Origin: Cyanoderma ruficeps
Lineage: Eukaryota > Chordata > Aves > Passeriformes > Timaliidae
Direction: 5' to 3'
Assembly (NCBI GenBank): GCA_008694505.1
Contig: VZDJ01001050.1
Location: 1,226,882-1,290,881, forward strand
DNA: 64,000 nt
Shown: positions 41,901 through 52,540 of the stretch, one piece after another
Numbering within the stretch: position 1 is the stretch's first letter
How the letters are laid out: every line of letters starts with the position of its first letter
Translations under genes and position numbers: made by a program
Notes under the pieces: generated by a model
Told to the model about the DNA's origin: nothing
Database searches by the model: none
The model's input: the letters and a program-made list of their open reading frames with translations, nothing else

Positions 41901-43460
41901 GTCTTGAAGGAGGCTTCCGACTCACCAAGCTTGGCCCACTGCATCCTAAAAGCACAAGGTTTGCCATGAGAGGCTCTTAAGACATCCATTCCACATATCA
42001 TCAACAAAATACTACAATACATCACAGTAGACTTGCAAGATACCAAATGGACTAAAAGACAGATTTTGCCACAGGAAAAAAAAAATGGAAGCAATCAGAG
42101 GAACCACAGTCTTGTAAGGAGTAAGCATTTGCACTAACTAAACATCCAGTTGCTTTTAGGTTGTAGGCTACACTTGCCTTCTCAAGATGAGTGGCAGATG
42201 TGCTAAGAAGTGTCTCTCAGTTTAGGAAAGCAAAAAGGAGTTAGGAAATAAAAATTTCCTATTCTAAAACTGTTAGCTGATGAGCCTGATGAGTCCAGCA
42301 CTTTGCTGGGAGAGGTTGATGCGACTATAGGCAGCAGCACAACTCAGAATCAAAAGAACTATTATCGTTTCTTTGTCTGAACTTCATAGTGTTGATTATT
42401 TTTGATTTTATTTCATAGAATTATTTCATTCAAACCACACTTAGGTAGCTTCTTCTTAAGTAATTTCAGTTACACAGAAATTTTCAAGATGTGTTAAGAA
42501 TTTAATGAAAACTTCAAATTTACAGATAAATAAATGCTACTGCTTAGAAATCAATCTGATTTCATGATCATAAAATAAAATATACCTTAAATGCAATTTT
42601 TTTTACAAAATAGCCCTTCACATATGTATGAAGGGACAGCTTTCTGCTGTCTGTATTCATCTCTAAATATGGCAACCACTGCTATGAATGCAGTCCTTCC
42701 ACAAATTGTAGAAGAAGAGAGATTTTATCTAGTTCCAAATTCCAAATGAGATATTTCTAAACACACACAAAACTTATGTATTTGCATGATTTCTCTGCAC
42801 ACATGCTTAAAATAGTACAAAATTGGCCACTGTTCAGATGAGTCAAAATAAATGATAGAGGCAGCAATAAAATTGCATTAATATGTCTAAATAGTGACTT
42901 CCTCCAAGCTCTGCGACCTGTGACATCAGGCCAGCAGACCACCACCCATCTCCCAGATGCACAAATTCTTCACTGCAATGCTTGAAAGAGTCCTGATTTC
43001 CAAGGAAAATAATAGATGGTCAGCAAACTGTGTGCTAAGCTCAGAAACTATTTCAGATGTAGTGTACAGTGCCTGAAAAGAAAGTGAACTTACTACTCAC
43101 AGCTGCATTGCAGCATATTCAGAAATGAAGTTATTGGGGGGGGCCTCATAGTTTCTTTGGCCTCCACACAAATTGTTGACATCATTTATTCATTGCCATT
43201 CATCTACAGTTGTTCTGAGTTTAAAACTGTATTTCAAAGATGGGGGAAGGTCTCGTCAATCAGTGGGGCAGTTCCTCTGGGAACTCCTGTACATTTCCTA
43301 TTGCCTGAAGACTACAAAAATTAAATCCAGCAGTCATGGATGCCTTTAAATTTTTCACTCAGTGAATTCAGGACACTAAAAATTCAAACACATAAATAAA
43401 TTCTTATGTAGAAAAATAATTGCACAATAGCTTCAAAGGTATTTATGCTCTTCATATTGT
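38950..43460. other. Non-coding stretch, no gene recognised
   Basis: No gene or recognised transposon. A short (GGTT)n microsatellite lies at about 40669-40690. The 145-codon forward frame at 40033-40470 begins at GTG, has no recognisable domain and is judged chance. Confidence 0.5.
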
Positions 43461-43640
43461 CTCACAGAATTGCAATTAAAAAAGTGACTGAGGTTGGAAG
43501 GGGCCTGTGGCGGTAACCTGGTCCAATCAACTTGCTCTAGCAAGGACACCTAGTGCTGGTTGCTCAGGCCATATCTCCAAGGATGCAGACTCCACAACAT
43601 CTCTGGGCACCTGTGTTTGAGTTCATGCTCATAGTATCCT
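43461..43640 (-). mobile_element. CR1 LINE 3' fragment, reverse strand
   Basis: A reverse-oriented CR1 tail. The plus strand shows the complement of the element's end (TCACAGAATTGCAATT), then GAGGTTGGAAGGGGCCTGTG, a CTGGTCCAATC segment, GGTTGCTCAGGCC and GACTCCACAACATCTCTGGGC, all familiar from inverted avian CR1 ends. It is only about 180 bases, strongly 5'-truncated and decayed. Confidence 0.87.
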
Positions 43641-45094
43641 AGGTTTTCTTAAATTTGGGCTATCAGCATTTCATGGGTAGTAGTCCTAAAGCACAAGTAC
43701 TCATGCTGACGTTCATAATGCACCATGAGGAGAGAGCGAGAAGTCAAGGATGGCAGCACACACAAGGAGACAAAACTTCTGAATTAATGTCTCTAACATT
43801 GATTTGCACAAATTATTTACAACTGTTATGCAACCACTTTACACTAAAGTCATGACTCAGAAGTGAGTTAAGCCACAGACTAACATACAATAGCTCACCT
43901 GTGATTATGAATTAAGTGCTTGAAGATCATTAAAGGTCTTGGCTTAGCTGACTAAATTGCTATTTAGTTTAAACTTCAGCACAATGGTAACTCTATACAC
44001 TACACTATTGTAAGTGGTTACTGACTCTTTTTTGGGGATACGCAGTATCATCCTTATGTAGATGAAGCTTCTTTTGATGTGGAGAACCAGGACAAAACTC
44101 ACTCAACAGAGTTAGGCAGTGGCTGTGCTGTATTTCACACTGTCATCATTTAACTAGAACTGGGATTGTCTGGAATTTTACATATCCAAACTTAAAGCAT
44201 GGTGGAAATGGGTCACCAGTCTAACACAGTAGGCTTCAATTACACTGCAACAGCAAAAGAAGTACAGCTCCTGCACTGTGCATTGTCATTTCAAAATGTA
44301 CACATAAAAACCTTATGCCTTTTCCATTTTGGTCAGATGAATTTTCTGAGATGTCACTTTTTGCAAGGTCTGTTTTTCATTGAAATGTACCCTTCTTCTA
44401 ATAGATATATGGTATATGTTTGCAGTAATTACAGAAGCTGTTGTCCTTTTCATTTATGCCTGCGCAATCCAGTTTGACATCATGTCATAAAAGTTTATGT
44501 GTTGTGTTCTCTGAGCTCCTTACTAATATCCCTGGCATTCTCCCTGACTATCTAAAATCAATAGCATTGCTCCTCTCTCAATAAAAAATGGAACATTGAA
44601 CAGGGTCCAAATGTGCTCACTGACAATTTCCAGCAATTAGATGCTGTGCTAACAAATGACCTTCCCATGGGGTGATAAAAGTAGGACCAGAAGAATCACC
44701 AATGTCTTTCTCAGGGGAGCTTGCAAATAACTGGGACCTTTAAGAAGTGGATTCAGTCTCTGTCCCTCTTTCTGTCATTGGAAATTCACAGAAATATTGA
44801 AATCAAGACAGAGAGGCATTCATATTAGGAACCTTGGCAATCAATTTTTACTTGCAGATGGTGAATTGTAATCAATGTTAATTAACCAGACTCCTTTTCA
44901 GACCAGGCTACACTGAGAGACAACTGTGTACATTTTTGACCAAGACAACTGATTTTGCTGACCTTCAGAAAAGGATAGTGATGGCTTTGTGAGCCATAAC
45001 AGAATTCAAAACTAGGGAAAACAAAATAAACACACTGTAAGTCCTTTATGACAACATGCCTTATATACCTTCAGAGATAGATGAAGCAGCACAA
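43641..45094. other. Non-coding stretch between CR1 tails
   Basis: No gene or repeat recognised. The frames present are short and unremarkable. Confidence 0.5.
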
Positions 45095-45200
45095 ATCACA
45101 GGATCACAAAATATTCTGAGATAGAAGGAATCCTCAAGGATCATCAAGTCCAGTTCTTAAGTGAACAACGCATATGGGGATTGAATCAACCACTCTGGGA
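45095..45200 (-). mobile_element. CR1 LINE 3' fragment, reverse strand
   Basis: A short inverted CR1-like tail. The plus strand reads ATCACAGGATCACAAAATAT, then a TCTGAGATAGAAGGAATCC segment, GGATCATCAAGTCCAGTTC, and a GGGATTGAATCAACCA-type end. These match, with mutations, the reverse complement of the conserved end of avian CR1 copies. The short length makes its boundaries and subfamily uncertain. Confidence 0.75.
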
Positions 45201-48200
45201 TTTGTGGAGGCGTCAGTGGGACAGTGCAGGGCTGACCCTGTGGTTCTTTGCTCAAATTCAATCCTAAATATGAAGAACTAAAGTACTTCCTTTTTCTTTT
45301 CTTTTTTTTCTTCAATGAACTATGCAAAATAGACTTTTGTTCTCAGGTCAAGTTCAGGAGAAAAAGAGATGAAGCAGAAGTCTCAGCCAAAATGTTACAC
45401 ATTTGTCTTGGGAATTTCTTGCTGTTCATGAAGGCTTACTTCTTTTAAGGTTGCAATTAGGCAAACATTTTAAATTTCTACATTAAAAAAACCCCAAACA
45501 TTTTAATTTTCACTGCTGCAGAAATTCCATGCATTTTCTGAAAATATAGAACCCTCAAAATTACTGTAAGCCTATTTCTTTTTGCATTTTTAATAAAGAG
45601 TGAGAGAACAGTAGGACAAGGGCTGAACAATGGAAAGACAACCAAGGCCTGAACATACAGGCTGAGTTATTTTCTGTTTTCCAGAAATTCTTGCTGCAAG
45701 ATGGGTGGGTGCAGTCAAAGAAAGCTGATACTGCTTCTTGGTCCATAACTGTTCTTCAGAAAAGCAAAGAAGCACATTTGCTAGTGCAGTCAGACTGTTG
45801 CTTCTTTTTAACACAAGATTCTTTAAAACTTTCCAGTGCAAGAAAAGGAAAATATACTGCAAATCAGGATTTATATACTCACCTGTATGCAAATCTTGTT
45901 CCTCTGATCTGTGGACTTTGTAAATAATGCTGGCTTTTGTGGCATCTTCGACTGGAATGAAGATTGAGGTTTACAGTGATCTCTGAGTGGCAAAAGAATG
46001 AACTCCAGATAACACCAGAAAATACTATTATTAATATTAATATTAATTAATATTATTCCTCAGGTTCAGCAGGGTTCTTGGCAGCAAAATCACTCTGCCA
46101 GGGACATTTTCTGTTCTATGTTTGTTCTCTGGAAGCCATCAGGACACAGTTCCCAATTAGTTCTTCTTAGTGCAGCAATGGCACACTGGCATTACTACAA
46201 AAGCGATGGTCTAAGTTTTGGTCTAAGAGAAACCAAAAACAGTAATACAATGTGTTGTACTGCACGTATGGTAGCAAGTAAAACTCTGATTTCTTGGACA
46301 CAGTTACCACAGGCAAATCAATCAATGACTGTTGCTCAGTTTCTTTTGCACATTATTATTACAGTATTTCCTTCTATCTAACCTGTCTTTTGTCACTTGA
46401 GATGTAGTCTTGCAGAAAACAATATCTTCTTTATGGATTCGCATAGTAAGGAAAAGGGTACAGAATAGATGTCTTCACCCCAAAGGTGCTTGCTTGAATT
46501 GCTTAGATGTAGGCAATACTATCAACTTAGGGGGAAAAAATAATAATAGAAAAAAACAATGTTGACTAGTCTATGAAGTTTTATAAAACACAGAATTGCA
46601 TTCTCATATTTCAGATATTTAAGGGTAATTTTTTTATAGGAAGCATAATGAGTATGGAGTGCATATGCCAGGAGTGCCATTTATTCCAGTTTTATTACAG
46701 ACCTGGCCTACCACTACTAGGAGAAAATATTCTCTCTCTAATGCTACTAATGAAGGAGGTAGCAGGATGTGCTTCATGCAGTATGAATACTCAAACACAC
46801 AGCAGAATGATCCAGAGGAGAATTCAGTGCTACAGGAACAACAGTAAATGTAGACTGCCTTCTAGTAGATCTGGAAGACATTTATGCTTCAAAAGAAGAG
46901 GAAATTTAAAAAAAAAACAGCCCCACACATAAAAAAAGACCTCAAAAAACCCCCACAACCCAATCTTCTAAGGACGTATTTGCTGAAAATAATCAACAAG
47001 TTTACCACTCCAAGTATCCCTAGTATAGTCTTTATACAGAAATAAATCATCCTTTTCTCTTTGTCTCTTTAAAAGGGGGTGGTATCTAGCTTTCTATGAA
47101 GCAGGAACTTCAGTCCTAACTGACAATGTGAATTGTAAGATGTGGTAAAATATATGTAACCTAGAACCATAAACATAACTTCTACTAAGGAAGAAAGAAA
47201 CAAAACTGACCTGGAAAACAGATAATTCAGCTTTGATTTTCCATACAGAAGAAAAATTTTCACATAACATAATACTGTAAGTCTTAGTTGTCATCAACCC
47301 TCAATCTATCCTGAGCTGTATAAGGATTGAATGCCCTACTGTATGCAAAAGTCTTGCACCTGATGTAAAGAAATAATATAATTATTTTTAGAAAATTGAA
47401 CAAAAATCTATTGGCAATTACATTTGAAAAACAGTCTGTTTTTTTCAGGTTGCACACTGAAGTGATGTTCATCTGTAAAGTTTCAATTCTGACTTATTTC
47501 TAAGCAAACTTAAACCAGCTTCTATGTCTAATATGAGGTTCAAGAACAGACCTTCACATCCTTTGGTTAGAATTTGCTTAGAGATTTTGAATAAATTTGA
47601 AAACAGCAGCAGTCAGAGAATGCGAGACTCCAACAGCTCTGGATTAACAGTGGTTTTAAAGAAGAGCAGTTTCAGATGACACTGAAGTTCCATTCTATGC
47701 TATGCAATTCTAGGAGTCTGCTAAGCAGAAAAGTGGATGAAAAACACCATGAATCTTCCTCAGTGCAACTGGGGTCTGTCACATGCAGGTCCACCAAGGT
47801 TAACCAAATGCTTTCCAACTTGATTTGAATTTCAAGTCAAAGAATGATACATGTGCTCTTGGGAAATTCAGACTTGTGAGCCTTGCCAAATTTCAGACTT
47901 ACCCTGAATCCTCACAAAAGCTCAGCAGTGCAGAGGTTGAAAACATTTTTCATTTATGCAAGTCACTCTGCCCTGAGAGAATTTGGAATGGTGGAACATT
48001 TTGCTGAACTAAACGGAACTCAGGAAATTCCATACAAGAGCATAGACTAACACCCCATAAGTGCTAGAACAGCTGAAGTCTGTATCTAAATACTTGTGAA
48101 GGATTAACAAAGTACAGTGAAGCTTGCATTCAGAGCAATCTGAAACATATCAAGTATTTAAGAGACGTTTGCAAAAAACATTCTCATTCCTTATTTAACA

Positions 48201-48233
48201 AAGACAGCAATCAGTACCACGAAGTACCTGAAA
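45201..48233. other. Non-coding stretch, no gene recognised
   Basis: No gene recognised. 46024-46056 is a short TTA/TAA-rich slippage repeat. 46907-46960 is an A/C-rich low-complexity tract. Confidence 0.5.
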
Positions 48234-48263
48234 GTAAAAGGTTACCAGTGGGTAACCTTTTAC
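48234..48263. repeat. Perfect 13-bp inverted repeat (hairpin)
   Basis: GTAAAAGGTTACC (48234-48246) is followed by a four-base loop AGTG and the exact reverse complement GGTAACCTTTTAC (48251-48263). Pairing does not extend convincingly beyond the arms, so it is too short for a typical microRNA precursor. It stands alone in otherwise featureless DNA. Confidence 0.9.
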
Positions 48264-51200
48264 CATCTCATAAGTATCACTTTGCAGCATCTCCAGTGGT
48301 TCAATCAGTCCTGAAGACTGCCTTGCCCAAGCAACTGATGTATTTCCTGGTCTCTTGAGCAGTTCCTTAAGGCGTCGGGGCTGAAGGACCATTTTGTCCA
48401 GCACTGAAATACAGCCTCCCTTATGGTGTAACTTGGCAACTATTTAATAGCAGACAGCAAAGTTGTACAAGAGGTTTAAAATGGAAAGTGAAAGCCATGA
48501 GAAGGAAACTCCTCTTTAACAGCAAGTGACTAAGCTACTTACCTGCTTGTACTAAAAACATCCATTTTAAAATGAGTAAACTCAACACCCTGATTGGTCA
48601 AACACCATGGCTTTGCAGATTTAATTAATACTAAAACATGGGGAATCACTGAGAATTTCCTACATATGTTCAGTCTCTAGAATTTGTGTTTCTAATTTTT
48701 AGGGCATGTTTCTGGAGCTTAACACCCAGAAGATGCTTGCTAGAGAGCAGCGTAAATAGGGCTCTGGATGAATACCATGTAATGTGGAGCAAAAGACTCA
48801 GGCTTGCTTTTTGAAAGGTTACCGACAGGCAGATTAAACATCTTGAGTTTTTTCATAGAAGTGGTCTGTCCTATTTATTTGCATTGTAGTGCTAGTTTTC
48901 TAATGCCTTCACCAGCAAAGATCCTCTTGGCATAAATGTGTGTTAAGTTCACCATTGGATAAGTTCATTGCCATGTATTTGTCCAAGCAGAATTCCAGTG
49001 ATATTGTCAAAAAACTTGAACCAATGCAAGTGAATTTTACCTTGCTGACACAGTATTTGGTGTTAACTGCAGTTTCTGTGGAATGGCAAGCTTGTTTAAA
49101 TGTAAAAAATACAGTAATTTTTAATTGTGTGACAATTCTTTTTTTAGAGCTTACATGACAATCACACTTACTCACAAGATAGCTTTCTTTCAACAAACTC
49201 ATTCAATGTTGGCTGGAAAAGAATGGCAGACCTTCTCCTCTACTTTCTTTCCTAGTTGCTTCTTCATGGGTTTTGGTCACTGAACAGTACTGATGGCCAA
49301 AGGAAGGTATCTGGACCCTAGTATCAACCATTTAACTTTCAGAGAACTCAGGAAAATCAGGAGATAGATCTTAAAATGCTGAACAGAATCACATCTTTTT
49401 AAAGAGCAGGTCAGACCTGACCGAAGTTGCTATGTTTTCACCATCTACAGCAGAGTTAACCCAAAGTGAGGAAGCCCCTTCATTAGATGCTTCTATATTG
49501 ATGTCTTAAATTGGGTAAGGTGAACAAAGGCCAACATGAAGGTTACCATTTCAGAACCTGGTCTGGCTTCCAGAAACTTAGAAGCCAGCTTTTCAACATC
49601 CATGTGTTAAACAGAGGTAGTACTACTAACCACTGTAAAGCAGTAAGTTTTCCAACATAAGGAATGGCTCATTAAAATAGATCTTTAGTATCTTACAACT
49701 GTTGTGTTGTGCTATAAACAAAAAGGAGTCAAAGCAGGCAGGAAAATACATTCAGACATAGCTTCATCCAGAACACTTAAACAATGACTATTGTCTGCAT
49801 TTATGGATGGAAGAATGAGAGAGATGTCAAAGAAAAAAAAAAAAATTCTGTCCCTAACATCTTTCCAAAAGTTTTCTGGAAGAAAACATACAATAAGATG
49901 AGGGGAGTCTGTAAAAATGTTGGATGCAGATTGAGGGGTAGGATAATTGAAATAGAGTTTTTCTGGAACACAAAAAAGGTCTTTCTTGAGAAAGAAGAGT
50001 GACTGGAGCCTGACAGCAACACAGGGTTTGGTTTGTAGGGAGGTGACAAAAACAAGACCAAAGAGACAAGTTAAAAGTGGCAGTGCAGAAAATTTATCTG
50101 CAGAAAGAAGCTAAAGCCAAAATATGGCCAAGTAAAGTAACTCTGCGAAATTTCCTAACATGAGCATTCTGAGGCTGAAATTTTATTTTCTCTTTATTTT
50201 ACAAGATGTAAACTGGTCTTTCAGTTAGAAAACACATTTAAAAAGTTATTTCTAAGAGGACTAGTTACCTTATTGAAATTGCAGAGGATTTCACAGTCCC
50301 CATGAGCAGTTATTGGGTTTTTTTGCTCTTGCCCTCAAGTGAGGGCCAAAATCTCTGCTAATTATCAAGCAAATCCTGAAATATGCACACAGTCCAGTGC
50401 AAAGTAATCACAGATTGTACTGCTCACTGTATCTAAAAACTAAAATGCAGATGTTGAGAAATTATAAACTAACTACAGTAGCCTGGAGTTAAATATTTAT
50501 ATTTGTAAAGACTGGCCTAGCTCTTGAGTTCCTAGAAGATCAGAGTTAGCTTTCATCTTGTGACTCAGTTGTAAAACAATGCCATTTTCTATTCTCAAGC
50601 CAGCAGACAGCCCCAGTCAACACCCCTGGGAAAACATTATGCTTAAAATGGGAGATTTTCTTCACTGAGTTTGAAGACCAAAATTTTCAGATGATTCTGT
50701 GTAGGTCTCTATTTATTATTTCACCAATGGAAAAAAGTAGGTGACAAAGAATAAAGACAATCCATCTGCTACAAATTGTATCCTGATTCATTATCTCACT
50801 TTGCTTTAATTTTTGGCTGAGTTGTGAGAAAGAGTCACTGCTGCCAGGGTACTTCTGGTCATACAGACAAAAAAAAAAAAAAAGAAAAAAAAAGAAGCTT
50901 TAGCAAGGTCAAGCATATTATGCAGCAAAATAAAACAAAATAAAAACCCCAAACAAATAATCCAAACTAAAATATCAAAGCAGATAAGAATTTTTTGTTC
51001 CCATTCCAATTATAACATGATTTAATGGCATTGTTGCAATTTTTTATAATCAAAGTAGGCATATAGTTGTGTGAAATTAAAGTATTATTTTAATCAGAAA
51101 AACTGAACGTTATGTAACATAGCTGATGTAGAACAGGGATCAGTATCATGAGTAAATGTGTAAAGGGACACTGCAAAATTTGATACAAAACCTTCTCTTA

Positions 51201-51767
51201 TTTACACTTATCTGGATGATCAAGGAAAATATATCTGAGCTGTCTTATTAACAGAAAAGAGAAGTTATTAAACTTTGCTGAAAACACAGATATTCAAACC
51301 TATATCAACTTTTACCCTTATTTACAGAAATAAATTGTTAAATATTCTTTATGTTTGGGCAAGTCTAGGCCAAAGTTAGAAAGGCCAAAGGCCTAGAAGG
51401 CTAGAGGCCAAATGTCTAACCAGTTAGACTGTAAGATTCACAGGAAGACTCCATTTGGAAATATGTATAGCCAACAGAACTCAAGAAAATTAACTCCACA
51501 TAATGAGGGGGCAAGTTTCACACAAAGCTCCACTTGCCTGCATGGCTCACTGGTGCTAGTTAAGGGCTAGTTTGCAAGTCACAGATTCTGAGTCCAGAAC
51601 AGATGTTGCTAGCATTTGTGTTCAGTAGTCATCATTTCAAATCAGTCCAATTATCTCCTAAACTCTCTTTCATTTTTTAAGTCCTATAGAAAGGTAAACC
51701 AGGAGTTATTTTTCAAGCCAGAGTTTGCTTTTTTCAGGATGAAGTCTACTTCTGAATAAATAGTTTT
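48264..51767. other. Non-coding stretch upstream of the provirus
   Basis: No gene recognised. A-rich tracts occur near 49830 and 50870-50893. A cluster of GGCC/TAGGCC repeats near 51365-51410 looks like local low complexity. Confidence 0.5.
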
Positions 51768-51773
51768 TCATTT
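51768..51773. repeat. Target-site duplication, left copy
   Basis: TCATTT precedes the TG that opens the 5' LTR, and the same string recurs at 58250-58255 just after the 3' LTR. Read as five bases (CATTT, 51769-51773 and 58251-58255), it agrees with the 5-bp duplication usual for ERV-L-type elements. The sixth base then requires a changed last base in the 3' LTR. Confidence 0.75.
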
Positions 51774-51976
51774 TGTCCTGGGTTATAGTCTATTCAATTT
51801 CATCTGCTGAAAAACAGTTGGGGGTGGGTGCCTTTTGATAATGGGCCAACGGTCAGTATCAGGTAGAGCATTGTTCTTATCTTTCTCCATAATGGCCCAT
51901 TAACAGTCTTCCCAAGCCCCTAGCGTACCTATTGTGTGATGCTCCACCCCGTGGGAGGAGCCAGCCATTCTCACCT

Positions 51977-51997
51977 GGATAAAGCTGGGACTTTAAA
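51977..51997 (+). promoter_or_regulatory. Probable LTR core promoter
   Basis: GGATAAA and TTTAAA sit 8 bases apart in the 5' LTR, downstream of a G/C-rich segment (CACCCCGTGGGAGGAG). This is where a TATA-type retroviral promoter is expected. The start site is inferred to be around 52015-52030 and has not been measured. The same arrangement is at 57772-57792 in the 3' LTR. Confidence 0.45.
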
Positions 51998-52299
51998 CCA
52001 GCACAGTGTCTTGCTTCATCCGATTACGGGAGGAAGGCTGGACCCTTCTCACCACCTCAGGACCCCTTTTCTTTTCTGCTACTGGATCATTTTCTGCCTC
52101 AGCGGAGCTGTACCTGCCATTCCAGGAGGACTCACTTTTGGACTGCTTTCCACACCCTGACTAACAAGGTTGTAGCTTTGACCCTGTCAGGACTTTTCAA
52201 AATTGTTGTTTGTTGGTTTGCTGGTTTGGTGGGGTGGTTTTGTTTTGTTTTGTTTTTTTTCCTTTTTCTTTTCTACCACATTTGTATTCTTATATTCTT

Positions 52300-52305
52300 A
52301 GTAAA
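52300..52305 (+). terminator. Variant poly(A) signal AGTAAA in the LTR
   Basis: No AATAAA is present in the LTR. AGTAAA, a known weaker variant, lies downstream of the promoter-like strings, and its copy at 58100-58105 in the 3' LTR would serve to end the proviral transcript. The call rests on position only. Confidence 0.35.
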
Positions 52306-52450
52306 AAGCTGTTATTCCTACTCCCAAATCGTTGCCTGAGAGCCATTAATTGCAAAATTAGAACTTGGCGGGGGGTGAGGGGTTTACATCCTCTATTCTA
52401 AGGGGAACCCCAGTTTCCCTGGCAGATACCTGTCTTTCTAAACCAAGACA

Positions 52451-52540
52451 GATTTTGGCGCCCAACGTGAGGGCCGAGGGCATTGGGAGAGAGGAATAAC
52501 ACTTTTTTTTTTAGTAGATATAAGCTCACTGAACAGAAGC
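52451..52540 (+). other. Proviral leader between LTR and gag
   Basis: A 90-base untranslated leader containing the primer site, a purine-rich GGGAGAGAGGAAT segment and a T9 run before the gag ATG. It is short for a retroviral leader, so any packaging signal must be here or inside gag. No splice donor is obvious, consistent with the absence of env. Confidence 0.7.
52456..52473 (+). other. Primer binding site, tRNA-Lys(1,2)-like
   Basis: TGGCGCCCAACGTGAGGG lies five bases after the 5' LTR. The first 14 bases agree with the primer site for tRNA-Lys1,2 used by foamy viruses and several betaretroviruses, with two mismatches in the last four. This differs from the leucine primer that gives ERV-L its name. 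Minus-strand DNA synthesis would start here. Confidence 0.8.

Larger units (their letters stand above)
51774..52450 (+). repeat. 5' long terminal repeat
   Basis: A 677-base LTR starting TGTCCTGGG and ending AAGACA, with the usual short inverted ends TGTC/GACA. It drives transcription of the provirus. Promoter-like strings GGATAAA (51977-51983) and TTTAAA (51992-51997) would mark the U3/R junction shortly before CACAGTGTCTTGC. AGTAAA (52300-52305) is a variant poly(A) signal. A (TTTTG)3 run lies near 52240. It is nearly identical to the 3' copy except for one 36-base block (51885-51920) that is 58 bases in the 3' LTR. Confidence 0.95.

Noticed and set aside
51936..52160. A 74-codon frame present identically in both LTRs (second copy 57731-57955)
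   Set aside because: Identity reflects LTR duplication. It crosses the promoter region and has no known accessory-protein resemblance.
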